Part shown: piece after piece, positions 14,119 through 23,900 of the stretch
Layout: each line of letters begins with the position of its first letter
Numbering within the stretch: position 1 is the stretch's first letter
Virus record (IMG/VR): IMGVR_UViG_3300042451_000030
Coordinates: 1-30,138 of that record
DNA: 30,138 nucleotides
Direction: 5' to 3' (one strand)
DNA from: a virus
Notes under the pieces: model-generated
Told to the model about the DNA's origin: nothing
Seen by the model: only the letters and a program-made list of their open reading frames with translations
Database searches by the model: none
Position numbers and translations under genes: made by a program

Positions 14119-15230
14119 TATGAAACACCAATGCCAAATCTATACTCAATAAAGTTGTTTGTATTCTCTTCTTTTAATACTGGATAACTATCATTTGTTG
14201 TTATAAGATTATATCCAACTAAAGAATACAATGGGTTTGTTGCAGTAACATTATCTATTCTTATTCCATCAAATAAGAAAAAGTAATTATTATCTGTTAC
14301 CCCTAAATTTGACATAGATGAATAAATTTTAATTAAGTTTATATTAGCCCAAGAAAAAGTAGGGTCTGTAGTAAAATCAGATATTTTTTTAGTTAACACT
14401 TGATATCTATTTTCTCCTACTGATACCGCATTTGTAAAAAACTCTGCATATGCTTTTGGAGGCTCTGTTTCAATATTTGGTAGATTGTTAACAAACTCTA
14501 ATAGTATTCTAATATCATCTGGAGTGTCATTTGAATTTGTATACCTTCCCATTATGCTAAATGCTATTTTTATTTCATCATCTGGAAGGTTTTGACTTAG
14601 ATCAATATTTACATTTGAATTTTGTAGGTATTTAGATCCAGCCTGTGGTACAAAACCTGAGTTTAAGTATGCTGCTGCCCCATTGGCTAGCATTGCTCTA
14701 TTTAAAAATCTTGGTGGCTCTTGTTTGTTTTTTCTATCAGTGTTGTCAAAAATAGTTGAATCTGAATTTATAAAAACAAACTCTGGAGTACTTGAGTTTA
14801 CACTTGCTGTTATATTTCCTTGATCGATTGGGATGTTTGGATATGTAACAATTGAAGCACTTACCCCATTTGAGTATGTCCATGATTCTCCTGGAGAAAA
14901 AGTTATAAGCATTTTGCTATCATATCTTCCAGCAACAACATTGTTTGCACCAGGAAATAATCCTATTTCTGTAATTTTATATCTTTGATCATTTGGCATC
15001 TGTGCTTTAAATACTAATTTTTCATCTTCCCCATCTTTAATAAAACCTCTTGATAATATGGGTACCCTAAAAACTTCAAAGTCTAAAGATTTTTTATCAG
15101 AAGAAATAGATGCAGATGCCCCAGTAATTAATGCTTCTGGACCTACCCCAGCAGCAATATGCGTAGCAAAGGTAGGTGCTTGCCCAAGCATGTATTTAGC
15201 AATAATCTGCTTTCCGTCATTAGTAATCAT
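14118..15230 (-). CDS. Tail fibre / minor tail protein
   Basis: A 370-residue protein. The N-terminal part (MITNDGKQIIAKYMLGQAP, FEVFRVPILSRGFI, then YKITEIGLFPG at about 94-104) matches the attachment domain seen in phage tail-collar and fibre proteins, where TEIGLF is characteristic. The rest is beta-rich and contains repeated LEFVNN/INLIKIYSS-like strands, possibly a carbohydrate-binding jelly roll. It would attach to the baseplate or tip and contribute to host recognition. Coupled on both sides by TAATG junctions. Confidence 0.6.
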   Translation of the reverse strand: MITNDGKQIIAKYMLGQAPTFATHIAAGVGPEALITGASASISSDKKSLDFEVFRVPILSRGFIKDGEDEKLVFKAQMPNDQRYKITEIGLFPGANNVVAGRYDSKMLITFSPGESWTYSNGVSASIVTYPNIPIDQGNITASVNSSTPEFVFINSDSTIFDNTDRKNKQEPPRFLNRAMLANGAAAYLNSGFVPQAGSKYLQNSNVNIDLSQNLPDDEIKIAFSIMGRYTNSNDTPDDIRILLEFVNNLPNIETEPPKAYAEFFTNAVSVGENRYQVLTKKISDFTTDPTFSWANINLIKIYSSMSNLGVTDNNYFFLFDGIRIDNVTATNPLYSLVGYNLITTNDSYPVLKEENTNNFIEYRFGIGVS

Positions 15231-16060
15231 TATCGCACCTCTACAATTGTACCATTTGTGTCTATCTCAACCTCAATTAACTCATCAGAGGTTATATTAA
15301 TTAATTCAATAATAAGTCCTCCACTTTCATCTATGTATATATAACTATCCAACCCTCTATCCTCTAGATACTCATCTCCTGGTATTTTATTTTCAAGTTT
15401 AATAGAAAAAGCATTATATAAAGAATCATTAGATTTTTGAAATGATACTAAATTTGAAGCATCATATTCTTTTTTAATTGCTGATAGATTAGAGATTATA
15501 TTATAGTAAGGGTTAATTCCATCTACAGTATCTTGTCTTGTAAATTTAGTTAATTCTACCGCTCCTAATTTTTCAAATACCAAAAAAGTAATTTCAGAAA
15601 CATCATTTGTATTTCTATCAAGAGACACAAGATTATCTTTATTTGGAATTTTATTAGATATAGAATCTCCAGTAACAGTCATGCTATCTAAAATATTTGA
15701 TGGCATTGAAGTATCAGAACTGGTTGTAGCATTAAACTCTTTTGATAATTTTAATTTATAATCCTCTATGTATTTGCCAATATTGCTTAGTTTAGATGCC
15801 GCTACCCCAGCCTTATCTTTTAAACTTGCTTGCTTTACCGCTTCTCTTTTAATTACATCAAGTTCTGCCTTACTAATACCTTTTCCAGTTTTGGCTGCTT
15901 GAGCAATCATGTTACTAATAAATTTTGATTCTTTAGTATCTAACTTGCCCTTGGTTGAAGATAAGGCAGCATTTACTTCTTTAACAACATTTTTAGTTGT
16001 ACCAGCACTACCACCTTGTTTACCAGAATTTTTAGGAGCAGAAACTTTGTTTTTAGCCAT
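15230..16060 (-). CDS. Hypothetical tail-region protein, 276 aa
   Basis: Family not recognised. The N-terminal 100 residues are Lys/Ser/Ala-rich and helical (KNKVSAPKNSGKQGGSAG, then coiled-coil-like KAELDVIKREAVKQ). The C-terminal half is predicted beta, ending in ESGGLIIELINITSD and a hydrophilic tail. It sits between the tail-tip protein (8-base overlap) and a fibre gene, so it is likely a minor tail component or fibre-assembly protein. No signal peptide, membrane span or catalytic motif is visible. Confidence 0.55.
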   Translation of the reverse strand: MAKNKVSAPKNSGKQGGSAGTTKNVVKEVNAALSSTKGKLDTKESKFISNMIAQAAKTGKGISKAELDVIKREAVKQASLKDKAGVAASKLSNIGKYIEDYKLKLSKEFNATTSSDTSMPSNILDSMTVTGDSISNKIPNKDNLVSLDRNTNDVSEITFLVFEKLGAVELTKFTRQDTVDGINPYYNIISNLSAIKKEYDASNLVSFQKSNDSLYNAFSIKLENKIPGDEYLEDRGLDSYIYIDESGGLIIELINITSDELIEVEIDTNGTIVEVR

Positions 16061-19000
16061 TTACCTCAACCACCTTTATTATGCTAGAAGGACCCTCTGT
16101 AGATCTAGCATACTGTATTTCTGAAACAACAAACTGTTTATCAACATCCACAAATTTATCTCCGCTAGGCATAGTGTAATCTATTGTAACAATATCTCCC
16201 AATTGCAAATGAGATGTTGCAAAAACCTCTAACAAAACAATCCTTCTTGGACTTATAGTCTTAGACAAAACCCAGCCAAGCAAATTTTTAGCCTGATCCT
16301 CACTTTGAATATACAAAGTATCTAACACAAACTCTTGTTTTCCATACTTAGATCTACTTATCTTTACATCCTGATAAATTTTTTCTTGTTTACCAGGTGA
16401 CAATATTAAATTATTCAAAATAACTGGATCAGAAAAATTAGATCTATCTTGATAGTAATTATCTGAAGTTAAAATATTAGAAGTATTCTGCGTAAATGTT
16501 ATTCCTATAATCTGTAAATAATTACCAGATGTCTCATCCAAGACAATCATTTTATCCGTGGCATTAAAAACTAAAAATTCTGCACCATAAGAATCTGCAT
16601 AGAACCCAGAAGTAACATATGTTTTTTCATTACTAAATATAGGCTTAAGCATCGCTCTAAATGCTGGGTATGCCTTATCATATTTAATATTAAAGTATGC
16701 ACATTCTCTTAAAATAGTTCCAAACTCATCATAATAAATATCATACTTGGGTGCAGTTTGTGTTTGTATACCACTTAAATATGCTTCTTGAATAAATCCA
16801 GATAAAGAATATTTTTTAAGTACATCAGAAGAAGTTATTTGTTTTGCTCCAAAAACTTTTGACACATCTTCTACAATAGTAGTTTTACTTTGAGATTCTT
16901 GATTTTTTAAAGCATATATATTTTCAAACATACATTTTGATCTAGACCTAATAAATAATCCCATATTATTATATTTAGGTAATGGACTACCGTCATCAAC
17001 TGTTGCAATTTGTATACCATTTAAATATAAATAAAATCTACGAGTAGCACCAATGTCTTTATACTCTATAGCCAAATCATATATGGTAGGGTTAGACTCA
17101 TTTGAAATTCTATCTTGGCCCACAAACTTACCCTCATCTACTAAAATTTTTGATAGCCCACCCCATAATTTAACTGGCATAGCAATTTCTTTATTATCAG
17201 AAACACCTCTTGTAACTTTATAAAATAAAATATTATGTAATACAGATGACTCTTCTCCAGTGTCTTTATCTTTTGTATTATAGTTTTCTAGATTATCTGT
17301 ACTTAATGTACATATTTCAAAGTAGTATCCATTAATATTATCTGAGTCAAGCATTATTGCCATACCCCCAGATCCTCCAGAAAGGGTAACATTTTCTGAA
17401 CCAAAGGGTGCTGGAACAATGTAATATTCACTAGCATTGGTTGCGGTCTGAGTACTTCTATTTGATTCTTTTCTTCCTATAATTCTCATCCTTGTTCCAA
17501 AATGTTTGTAGTCTGAGTCTAAAGTCTTTTTAACTAAACTAATGTTATCTTTTGTTGCGTTACTACTTGGACCATTAAAAACTAACGCTGAAGACTGAAC
17601 TGTTCCTTTTGAGGTAACTTTCAAAGTTTTTACTATATCATCTGAAGGAATGTTTTCTCTTTGAAAATTTGCAATGACTCCATTAATTAAAGAATTTTTA
17701 GCAACCGCTTTTCCTTCTTGCCAAACCTTTTCATTAGCATTTCCTTCTGATGGTCTTGTAATTTTTTCTGTAGGTGTAGTTGTAAACAAATAACTTGAGT
17801 CCATCTTATACCCATCAAGATTATTAACATCTGACCAAAAAGATCTTAAACCTGCTGGGTGCTCAACTAACTTAGTCCCAAACTGTGCTCTTCCACTTTT
17901 CTTTATTGATCCATTTTTATAAACTGTTGTATATGTTGCACTAGCATTTATAATATCTTCATAATATGGCTCAGTATAAATTCTTATAAGTCCAGTAGGA
18001 TACATTTTCCCATTAAAAGGTAGTTGACTAAAGTATTCTTGATATTCTATTTCATCAGATATCCATTCAATTCCTACCCCTGGAATTGTATACTGAATAG
18101 CATCATACTTTATTATTTCACCATTAGCATACAAATATCCTTGAAGTCTTGGAAGCCAATATACATTCTCTCCGATATCTATAACATTATTTAATATTTG
18201 ATTATTTTCAACATAAGGTTCTGCTGCTGGAATAGTTAAATTTAACGCTACAGCACCCAGAGTATATGTTCCAGTTTTACTTTTTTCATTAATAGTTTTA
18301 TAACTTGTTTGAGCAGGAACTTCCCATAATACTACTGGTTGATATCCATAAGTTCTATCCTCGTCTGTATAAATACCTTGCTTAAGTGAAATAGGAACCC
18401 TTTGAACATATCTAGTAGTATAGTTTACTCTACCGTCATTTATTACTTTAGTTTGACCATCTTTAATTTCAATAACGTTTGGCAATGTTTCATTACTTTT
18501 TTGACCAAGCATTACCATATCAGTTTGTCTTTCTCCTAAGTTTGGCAATAAATATTCTTTACTCATAATAACAAAGTTGTTATACTCATCAAAAAACATT
18601 GCTGTCTGGGTTGAAAGAGATAGCCTTTGTAATACATTTGCTACGTTAGCCTCTGGCTCAACAAAAAAATATGGAATAATTGGATCTGTTTTACCACTAA
18701 TATTTTTAAAAACGTAGTTTCCAAATCCTACGTTGTCTAGTAATGATGCTACAGCAAATGTTAAAGATACATTTTGAAAAAATAATGGAGGGCAAGACTG
18801 AGTTTCAAATTTAAAAAATGAATCACGAAGGCTTAAATTAACATCTATTAAACCACTACCACCTTTTGGAAACTCTTCTATGTACATACTTTTTATAGGA
18901 ATATACTTATCATAATTATTTACATTTTTAACTATCTCATAAAAATCTACTCTTGTATTAGGGTTTAATAAATTAGATATAATACTTCCTTGATTATCTT

Positions 19001-20366
19001 CCATTAAGTTTTGATCACTAAAAGCAAAATCATGATTCATAATAGTCATAGAACCATTAGAAACAGATATGTTGCCTACTGGAAGCCCTGTGCTATCATT
19101 AGACAAACTTTTGGTAATTTCAAAACCCAAAACATAATTAGATATATCAGCAGTCAATCTTGGACTTAATTCTATTAAATCAAAAGTAACATCTGGGGCA
19201 TACATAGTTTCAACCTTTAATCTTAATCCTTTTAAGAAAACAATATCTCTAAAGATAGCATTCCCGCCATCAATATAAAATAAAGGATTAGTTAATGATT
19301 TTACAGTTCCAACCTTTTTTGTATTATCATCTTCAAGTAATTGAAACTTATACTCAACTGCAAAAGTCTTCCATTCATAATCTAACTCATCCCATACCTT
19401 TAAATCTCCAGCAGTTGTTGAAGAAGCATTAATAACGTAAGACTCACCAGTTACTGTTCCAAATGGTGGTAGTTGAGTTGAGTCATCCAACATGTCAACA
19501 AAATAAAACTGACCCTTATACTTATCTGGTATAGAAATTCCATAAAATAATTCAACATATCCATCCCACTTTACTATATCTGTTCCATCTCTTCTCAAAG
19601 AATCTTCATTAAATGTAATTGCATTAACCCAATTATTGTTATTATCTAAATATTCAACAGACCATCTTTTAGGAATACTTGATTTATTCTTATCTCCTAA
19701 TGGATCGACTATAACCTGACCATCTTGATTTTTTAAATTTGATAAAGATGTTTTTGCAAGATTAGTTTGCATTTTAACTACTATTCTATTACAAGCAACA
19801 TCTTCTTTATATACTATAAATGGAGACACATCTGTTATTTCATATCCAATAGAATTAGGATCTGTTCTTTTAGATACCCCTCGCTCAATATTATCTTCAA
19901 GTCTAAAAGAATTCCAATACTTAAACACATCATTTTTAGATGCTAAATAATATCTTGGTCTTTCTCCAGACTTAACCTCATCTATATATTTTCCCGTATC
20001 AAAAAACAATGGCTTATTAATACCTGACCTAGGTCTAAATGAATTAAAACATTGCTTTAAATCGTAATACAAACTTCTATTAACATCTACAGTTGAAAAT
20101 GCTACAGGATTATCTTCCTCATCCAACAAAGTTTCCGAGGTAATTGTAGACGTAATAGCATCTGTATAATAATCTCCTAAATCTTGTTGATCATAAGATA
20201 ATGGCAATGTGTTATATATTGTTTGAGTACCTGGCCTATATCTATAATTTCCATAGTTCTCAATATTTTCAAAATCATTCAAATTCCATTCTGCAATAAC
20301 TAAAGACTCAGTCTTTATAGTATTATTAGTTTCTATATAATTTTTTAAATCTGAATCTGTAAACAT
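16053..20366 (-). CDS. Large minor tail / tail-tip protein with LamG-like domain
   Basis: A 1437-residue protein downstream of the tape measure and the distal-tail-like protein, the usual place of the tail-tip hub or tail-associated lectin. The N-terminal third is beta-rich with an AEWNLNDFENIENYGN start. The middle includes a hub-like region (VANVLQRLSLSTQTAMFFDEY). Around residues 1000-1150 a concanavalin/laminin-G-like domain is suggested by HFGTRMRIIGR, YYFEICTLST, YDLAIEYKDIG, FYLYLNGIQIATVDDG and NNMGLFIRSRS. This is the pattern of carbohydrate-binding LamG modules. TAATG junction upstream. No peptidase or muramidase motif is evident. Confidence 0.65.
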   Translation of the reverse strand: MFTDSDLKNYIETNNTIKTESLVIAEWNLNDFENIENYGNYRYRPGTQTIYNTLPLSYDQQDLGDYYTDAITSTITSETLLDEEDNPVAFSTVDVNRSLYYDLKQCFNSFRPRSGINKPLFFDTGKYIDEVKSGERPRYYLASKNDVFKYWNSFRLEDNIERGVSKRTDPNSIGYEITDVSPFIVYKEDVACNRIVVKMQTNLAKTSLSNLKNQDGQVIVDPLGDKNKSSIPKRWSVEYLDNNNNWVNAITFNEDSLRRDGTDIVKWDGYVELFYGISIPDKYKGQFYFVDMLDDSTQLPPFGTVTGESYVINASSTTAGDLKVWDELDYEWKTFAVEYKFQLLEDDNTKKVGTVKSLTNPLFYIDGGNAIFRDIVFLKGLRLKVETMYAPDVTFDLIELSPRLTADISNYVLGFEITKSLSNDSTGLPVGNISVSNGSMTIMNHDFAFSDQNLMEDNQGSIISNLLNPNTRVDFYEIVKNVNNYDKYIPIKSMYIEEFPKGGSGLIDVNLSLRDSFFKFETQSCPPLFFQNVSLTFAVASLLDNVGFGNYVFKNISGKTDPIIPYFFVEPEANVANVLQRLSLSTQTAMFFDEYNNFVIMSKEYLLPNLGERQTDMVMLGQKSNETLPNVIEIKDGQTKVINDGRVNYTTRYVQRVPISLKQGIYTDEDRTYGYQPVVLWEVPAQTSYKTINEKSKTGTYTLGAVALNLTIPAAEPYVENNQILNNVIDIGENVYWLPRLQGYLYANGEIIKYDAIQYTIPGVGIEWISDEIEYQEYFSQLPFNGKMYPTGLIRIYTEPYYEDIINASATYTTVYKNGSIKKSGRAQFGTKLVEHPAGLRSFWSDVNNLDGYKMDSSYLFTTTPTEKITRPSEGNANEKVWQEGKAVAKNSLINGVIANFQRENIPSDDIVKTLKVTSKGTVQSSALVFNGPSSNATKDNISLVKKTLDSDYKHFGTRMRIIGRKESNRSTQTATNASEYYIVPAPFGSENVTLSGGSGGMAIMLDSDNINGYYFEICTLSTDNLENYNTKDKDTGEESSVLHNILFYKVTRGVSDNKEIAMPVKLWGGLSKILVDEGKFVGQDRISNESNPTIYDLAIEYKDIGATRRFYLYLNGIQIATVDDGSPLPKYNNMGLFIRSRSKCMFENIYALKNQESQSKTTIVEDVSKVFGAKQITSSDVLKKYSLSGFIQEAYLSGIQTQTAPKYDIYYDEFGTILRECAYFNIKYDKAYPAFRAMLKPIFSNEKTYVTSGFYADSYGAEFLVFNATDKMIVLDETSGNYLQIIGITFTQNTSNILTSDNYYQDRSNFSDPVILNNLILSPGKQEKIYQDVKISRSKYGKQEFVLDTLYIQSEDQAKNLLGWVLSKTISPRRIVLLEVFATSHLQLGDIVTIDYTMPSGDKFVDVDKQFVVSEIQYARSTEGPSSIIKVVEVNG

Positions 20367-20956
20367 TAAACTTCCTCAACTGATAATGATATATTCCAAA
20401 AATCAAAATTTGAACCGCCACGCTTTACTATATTAAAACTAAAAGAAGAAAAATAAACTTCAACAATATCATTATATTGATTCAAATGATTATACTCATC
20501 ATTTTGATCTGCAAACTTATCATGTCTATCATATGACATAAACATATAAAAAGATCCTGGGTGATCTTCATACCACTTTACTATGTCAACACCTCCAGCA
20601 CCACCATCAACAGTATATTCAGTTAGTCCAGAGGTTGGGTTTCCGTACACATTAAAGTTAGGATCTCCATTATATGATCTAGATGGAAGCATGTCCCAAT
20701 CCCATGAAATATTAAGTTTATCTGCTATATGATATGAACGCATATTTCCATTAATCATTCTTTTTCTATTTTCAATTCTATTTTGACCCACGGCTATTTC
20801 ACTTCTATTATGATCAGATAAGATAATAAAGTCAGAACCTTCTGTTCCATTTGGAACTACAAGACCACTACTTAAGATACCAGAGTTATTAGACCATGCT
20901 ATAGCCTGTGGCCTTGCATAAGCCCATCTATTTTGCATATACGCAGAAGTAGCCAT
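20366..20956 (-). CDS. Distal tail (Dit)-like minor tail protein
   Basis: A 196-residue protein immediately after the tape-measure gene, the typical Dit position. It has many aromatic and beta-prone stretches (LNISWDWDMLPSR, SFYMFMSYDRH, VEVYFSSFSFNIVKRG and a final FWNISLSVEEV). It would form the ring joining the tail tube to the tip protein. No sequence motif is decisive; position and size carry the call. Both ends overlap neighbours by one base (TAATG). Confidence 0.5.
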   Translation of the reverse strand: MATSAYMQNRWAYARPQAIAWSNNSGILSSGLVVPNGTEGSDFIILSDHNRSEIAVGQNRIENRKRMINGNMRSYHIADKLNISWDWDMLPSRSYNGDPNFNVYGNPTSGLTEYTVDGGAGGVDIVKWYEDHPGSFYMFMSYDRHDKFADQNDEYNHLNQYNDIVEVYFSSFSFNIVKRGGSNFDFWNISLSVEEV

Positions 20957-23900
20957 TAGAATCTATTTCTCCTTATTTCTCTTCCCTGAGTCATTTTAAT
21001 CTTGTTAATTACAACATCTGCAATTTCATTTGGAGACGATGTAGTATTAGGTACATTAACGTTTACACTATAATTATACACTGGTGAAGATATATTAGAC
21101 ACAACATTGTTAGGAGAATTCAATGTTGTTTCTGGCATTGCAAATGATCCAGCACCAGGAAATACATTTCCATTTAAAGCATTTAATAAAGGCATGTTTG
21201 CTTGAGCAACAGATTTTCTAACTACGAATTCTCCAGGTGTTAATAATGCTGGGACTTTGTCTGATAGACCCATACCTGGAACAATGCTTCCCATAGCCAT
21301 TCTTAGGGCTGGAGGAGGCTCTTTAGAGCCACGGTAGACACTTCCACCATATGCAAAGGTCTTAACTTCTCCACCAGTGTTATATGAGCCAAATTTTGCT
21401 CCCCAATTTCTTTGGGCAATTGCTTTTGCTATTTCATATTGTGCAAATAGTTTTTTCCTTAAAGACTCAGCAACTCCTACTTGCTCAGCCATTTTTGCAG
21501 TTTGTTTAGCAGTTTGCTCTGCTATTTGATCATTAATAAGTTGAACATTTTGTTGTAGTAAATATTTTTCTTCTTCTTTTAAATAAATTTGATCTTGTAA
21601 TCCAAGTATCTGTTGGTCTCTTTGATACATTCTTTCTTGAATTACATCTATGCTTGCTTCTATCTGCTCTTTAGTCATTAACTGACCATTTACTAATGCA
21701 CCAATACTTGCTATTTCTTGATCCCTTTGTAACTCCAACGCTACCCTTGCATCTTCTACTTGTGCTGAAGCAAAATTTCCTGTCATTGATGCTGCTGCAG
21801 ATGCTGCTGCACCAAAATCTCCAGAAACTAGGGCACTAGATAAAGATATCCTATCTTGTGTTTGTTGAGTTATCCTATCGTTAATCTTAGATACTTTATT
21901 TAATGATTCAAATCTTAAATTATATTGATCATTAACCTCTTTTTCTTTTTTAGTTATAGACTCTAACGCTCTTTGTCTAACACCAATATCTCTTTGATCT
22001 AATTCATTTTTCCTTCTAATAGTAGATATCTGTCTATCAATAGCACTAATTGTTCTATCAATAAATTCTATTTGTTTGTTATATGAGTCTATTGCTACTT
22101 GTCTAGGATCTTTATATATATTAGCAAGAACCTTAGACTTGTCTGCTTCGTCATTTAATTTTTTAATCAAATCACCTGATTTTTTAGCAAGCAAAGCCTT
22201 TGCCTCTGCGGCACTTAGTGTTGCAGCAATTTCTGGTCTTAGTCCAACAGCAATAAGTTTTTGTGATGCTCCTATTAAAGTATTAGTATCTGCAATTTGA
22301 TCTTTTATTGCTTTTAATGGATCTTCTCCACTACCACCATCTCCACCGCCCTGCTGCATTCCTGCTCCAGCACTTTCCCCTTCTTTACTTAAAATGTCAT
22401 ATGCTTGAACTAATGCACTCATACCAACATTAGCACCAGACTTTGCCTTTTCAATAATTGCCAATGCAGATGCGACTTGTGGATTTGAAACACCCATAGT
22501 TATTATTGCATTTAAATCTAAATCTTCAAACTTATTTCCAGTTGAAAGATAATGCTCTAATAATTGTTTTGCTATAGCATTATCTCCAAGATAAGTAGTA
22601 ATAACATTCATAGCAACTTCTTTAGTAATATTTTTTTGTTTTGACAAATAATCTAATGCTTCCTGTGATTTAGTTGCTTGAATTGTAAATGATTCTAATT
22701 TTTTAGGATCTCCAATTAGTGTTGCAATATCAACATCTGTTTTAAATTTTTCTGGAACAGCAGATAGTCTATCAAGTGCTTCTTGATAATTCTGAATTTC
22801 AAAAACAGACTTTCCAAGTATATTACCTAAATCTCCCCCAAGTGTAAAATACTCTTCTATTGTATAAAGTGTAGTTGGATCTAAAGCAAATAAATCTGAA
22901 AGTCTTTCTGCTGCAAGATCTGCTTTTTCTAATGATGATAATGCTAAACTTAATTCTGGAGACAAAGTTTCTAATGCAGTTTGTGCTGCTAATCCTTTTT
23001 CTGTTTGTGCTGTAGGAAGTGTTTGAGTAACTCCATATCTTTCTACCTGAGTTGTTCCAGAACCACCTCTAGAAACCTTATCTTGAAAACCTCTTATTTT
23101 TGCAGCATCTTCTGGAGAAAAGTTTTCTAACTTTGTTTCAAAACTTGTTTTAACTTCATTTCTAAACTCATCTACTGCATTTTTCATTCCCTCTGTATCA
23201 TTAATAAATTTTTCAGAAAGAGCCGTCATTGCATCTTTTGTTACATTTACAGAATCTAAAGTTATCATTGTTTTCTTATTTATAAATTCACTGTAGGTAA
23301 TATTTCCGCTTTCTAATTCTAGTTTTAATAAATCTAATTGTTCTTTAGTAATTTCTAATGTTTGAAGTGCTTGAGTGGCAATAGTCTTAGAGAATATAGA
23401 GTCTGCTCCACCACCAAACATATTTGCTGACATTTTTTGGAATATATTAGTTTTTGACCATTGCTCTGCAACTATTTTTTCAGTAGCAGCAATATCTAAT
23501 TTAGGTTTAATTAAAGCATTTACCTGTAATATATTATCTGCTAAGTCTTCACCATTTGGTCCAGCCAGTCTGGATATTTTTGCAGCAATATTAACTCCTA
23601 TACTTTGATCATTTAATTGAGTTCCTATGTCCATAGCAATTGCTCTTGCTTCTTCTGCAGTAATTGACTTAGTTACTACCCCTCTTAATAATTGATTTAA
23701 TATAGCATCATTTCTTGATTGTGTACCCCCAGTTTTTGATACTGTTTGAAGATCAGCAAGCATTTGTTTACCAGCATCTCCTTGAAGAAATTGTGTACTA
23801 AACTGTTTTGCCTCTTCTGATACTGGTCCGCCAGTAACAAGTTCTGCTCTTCTGCTTGCTAGTTGTTGTTGAACATTTTCTCTTCCAAAACTTTCAGCAA

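Noticed and set aside
17345-17373. TTGACT with a 17-base spaced -10 in the tail-tip gene
   Set aside because: The downstream hexamer TACTAC matches the consensus too poorly.
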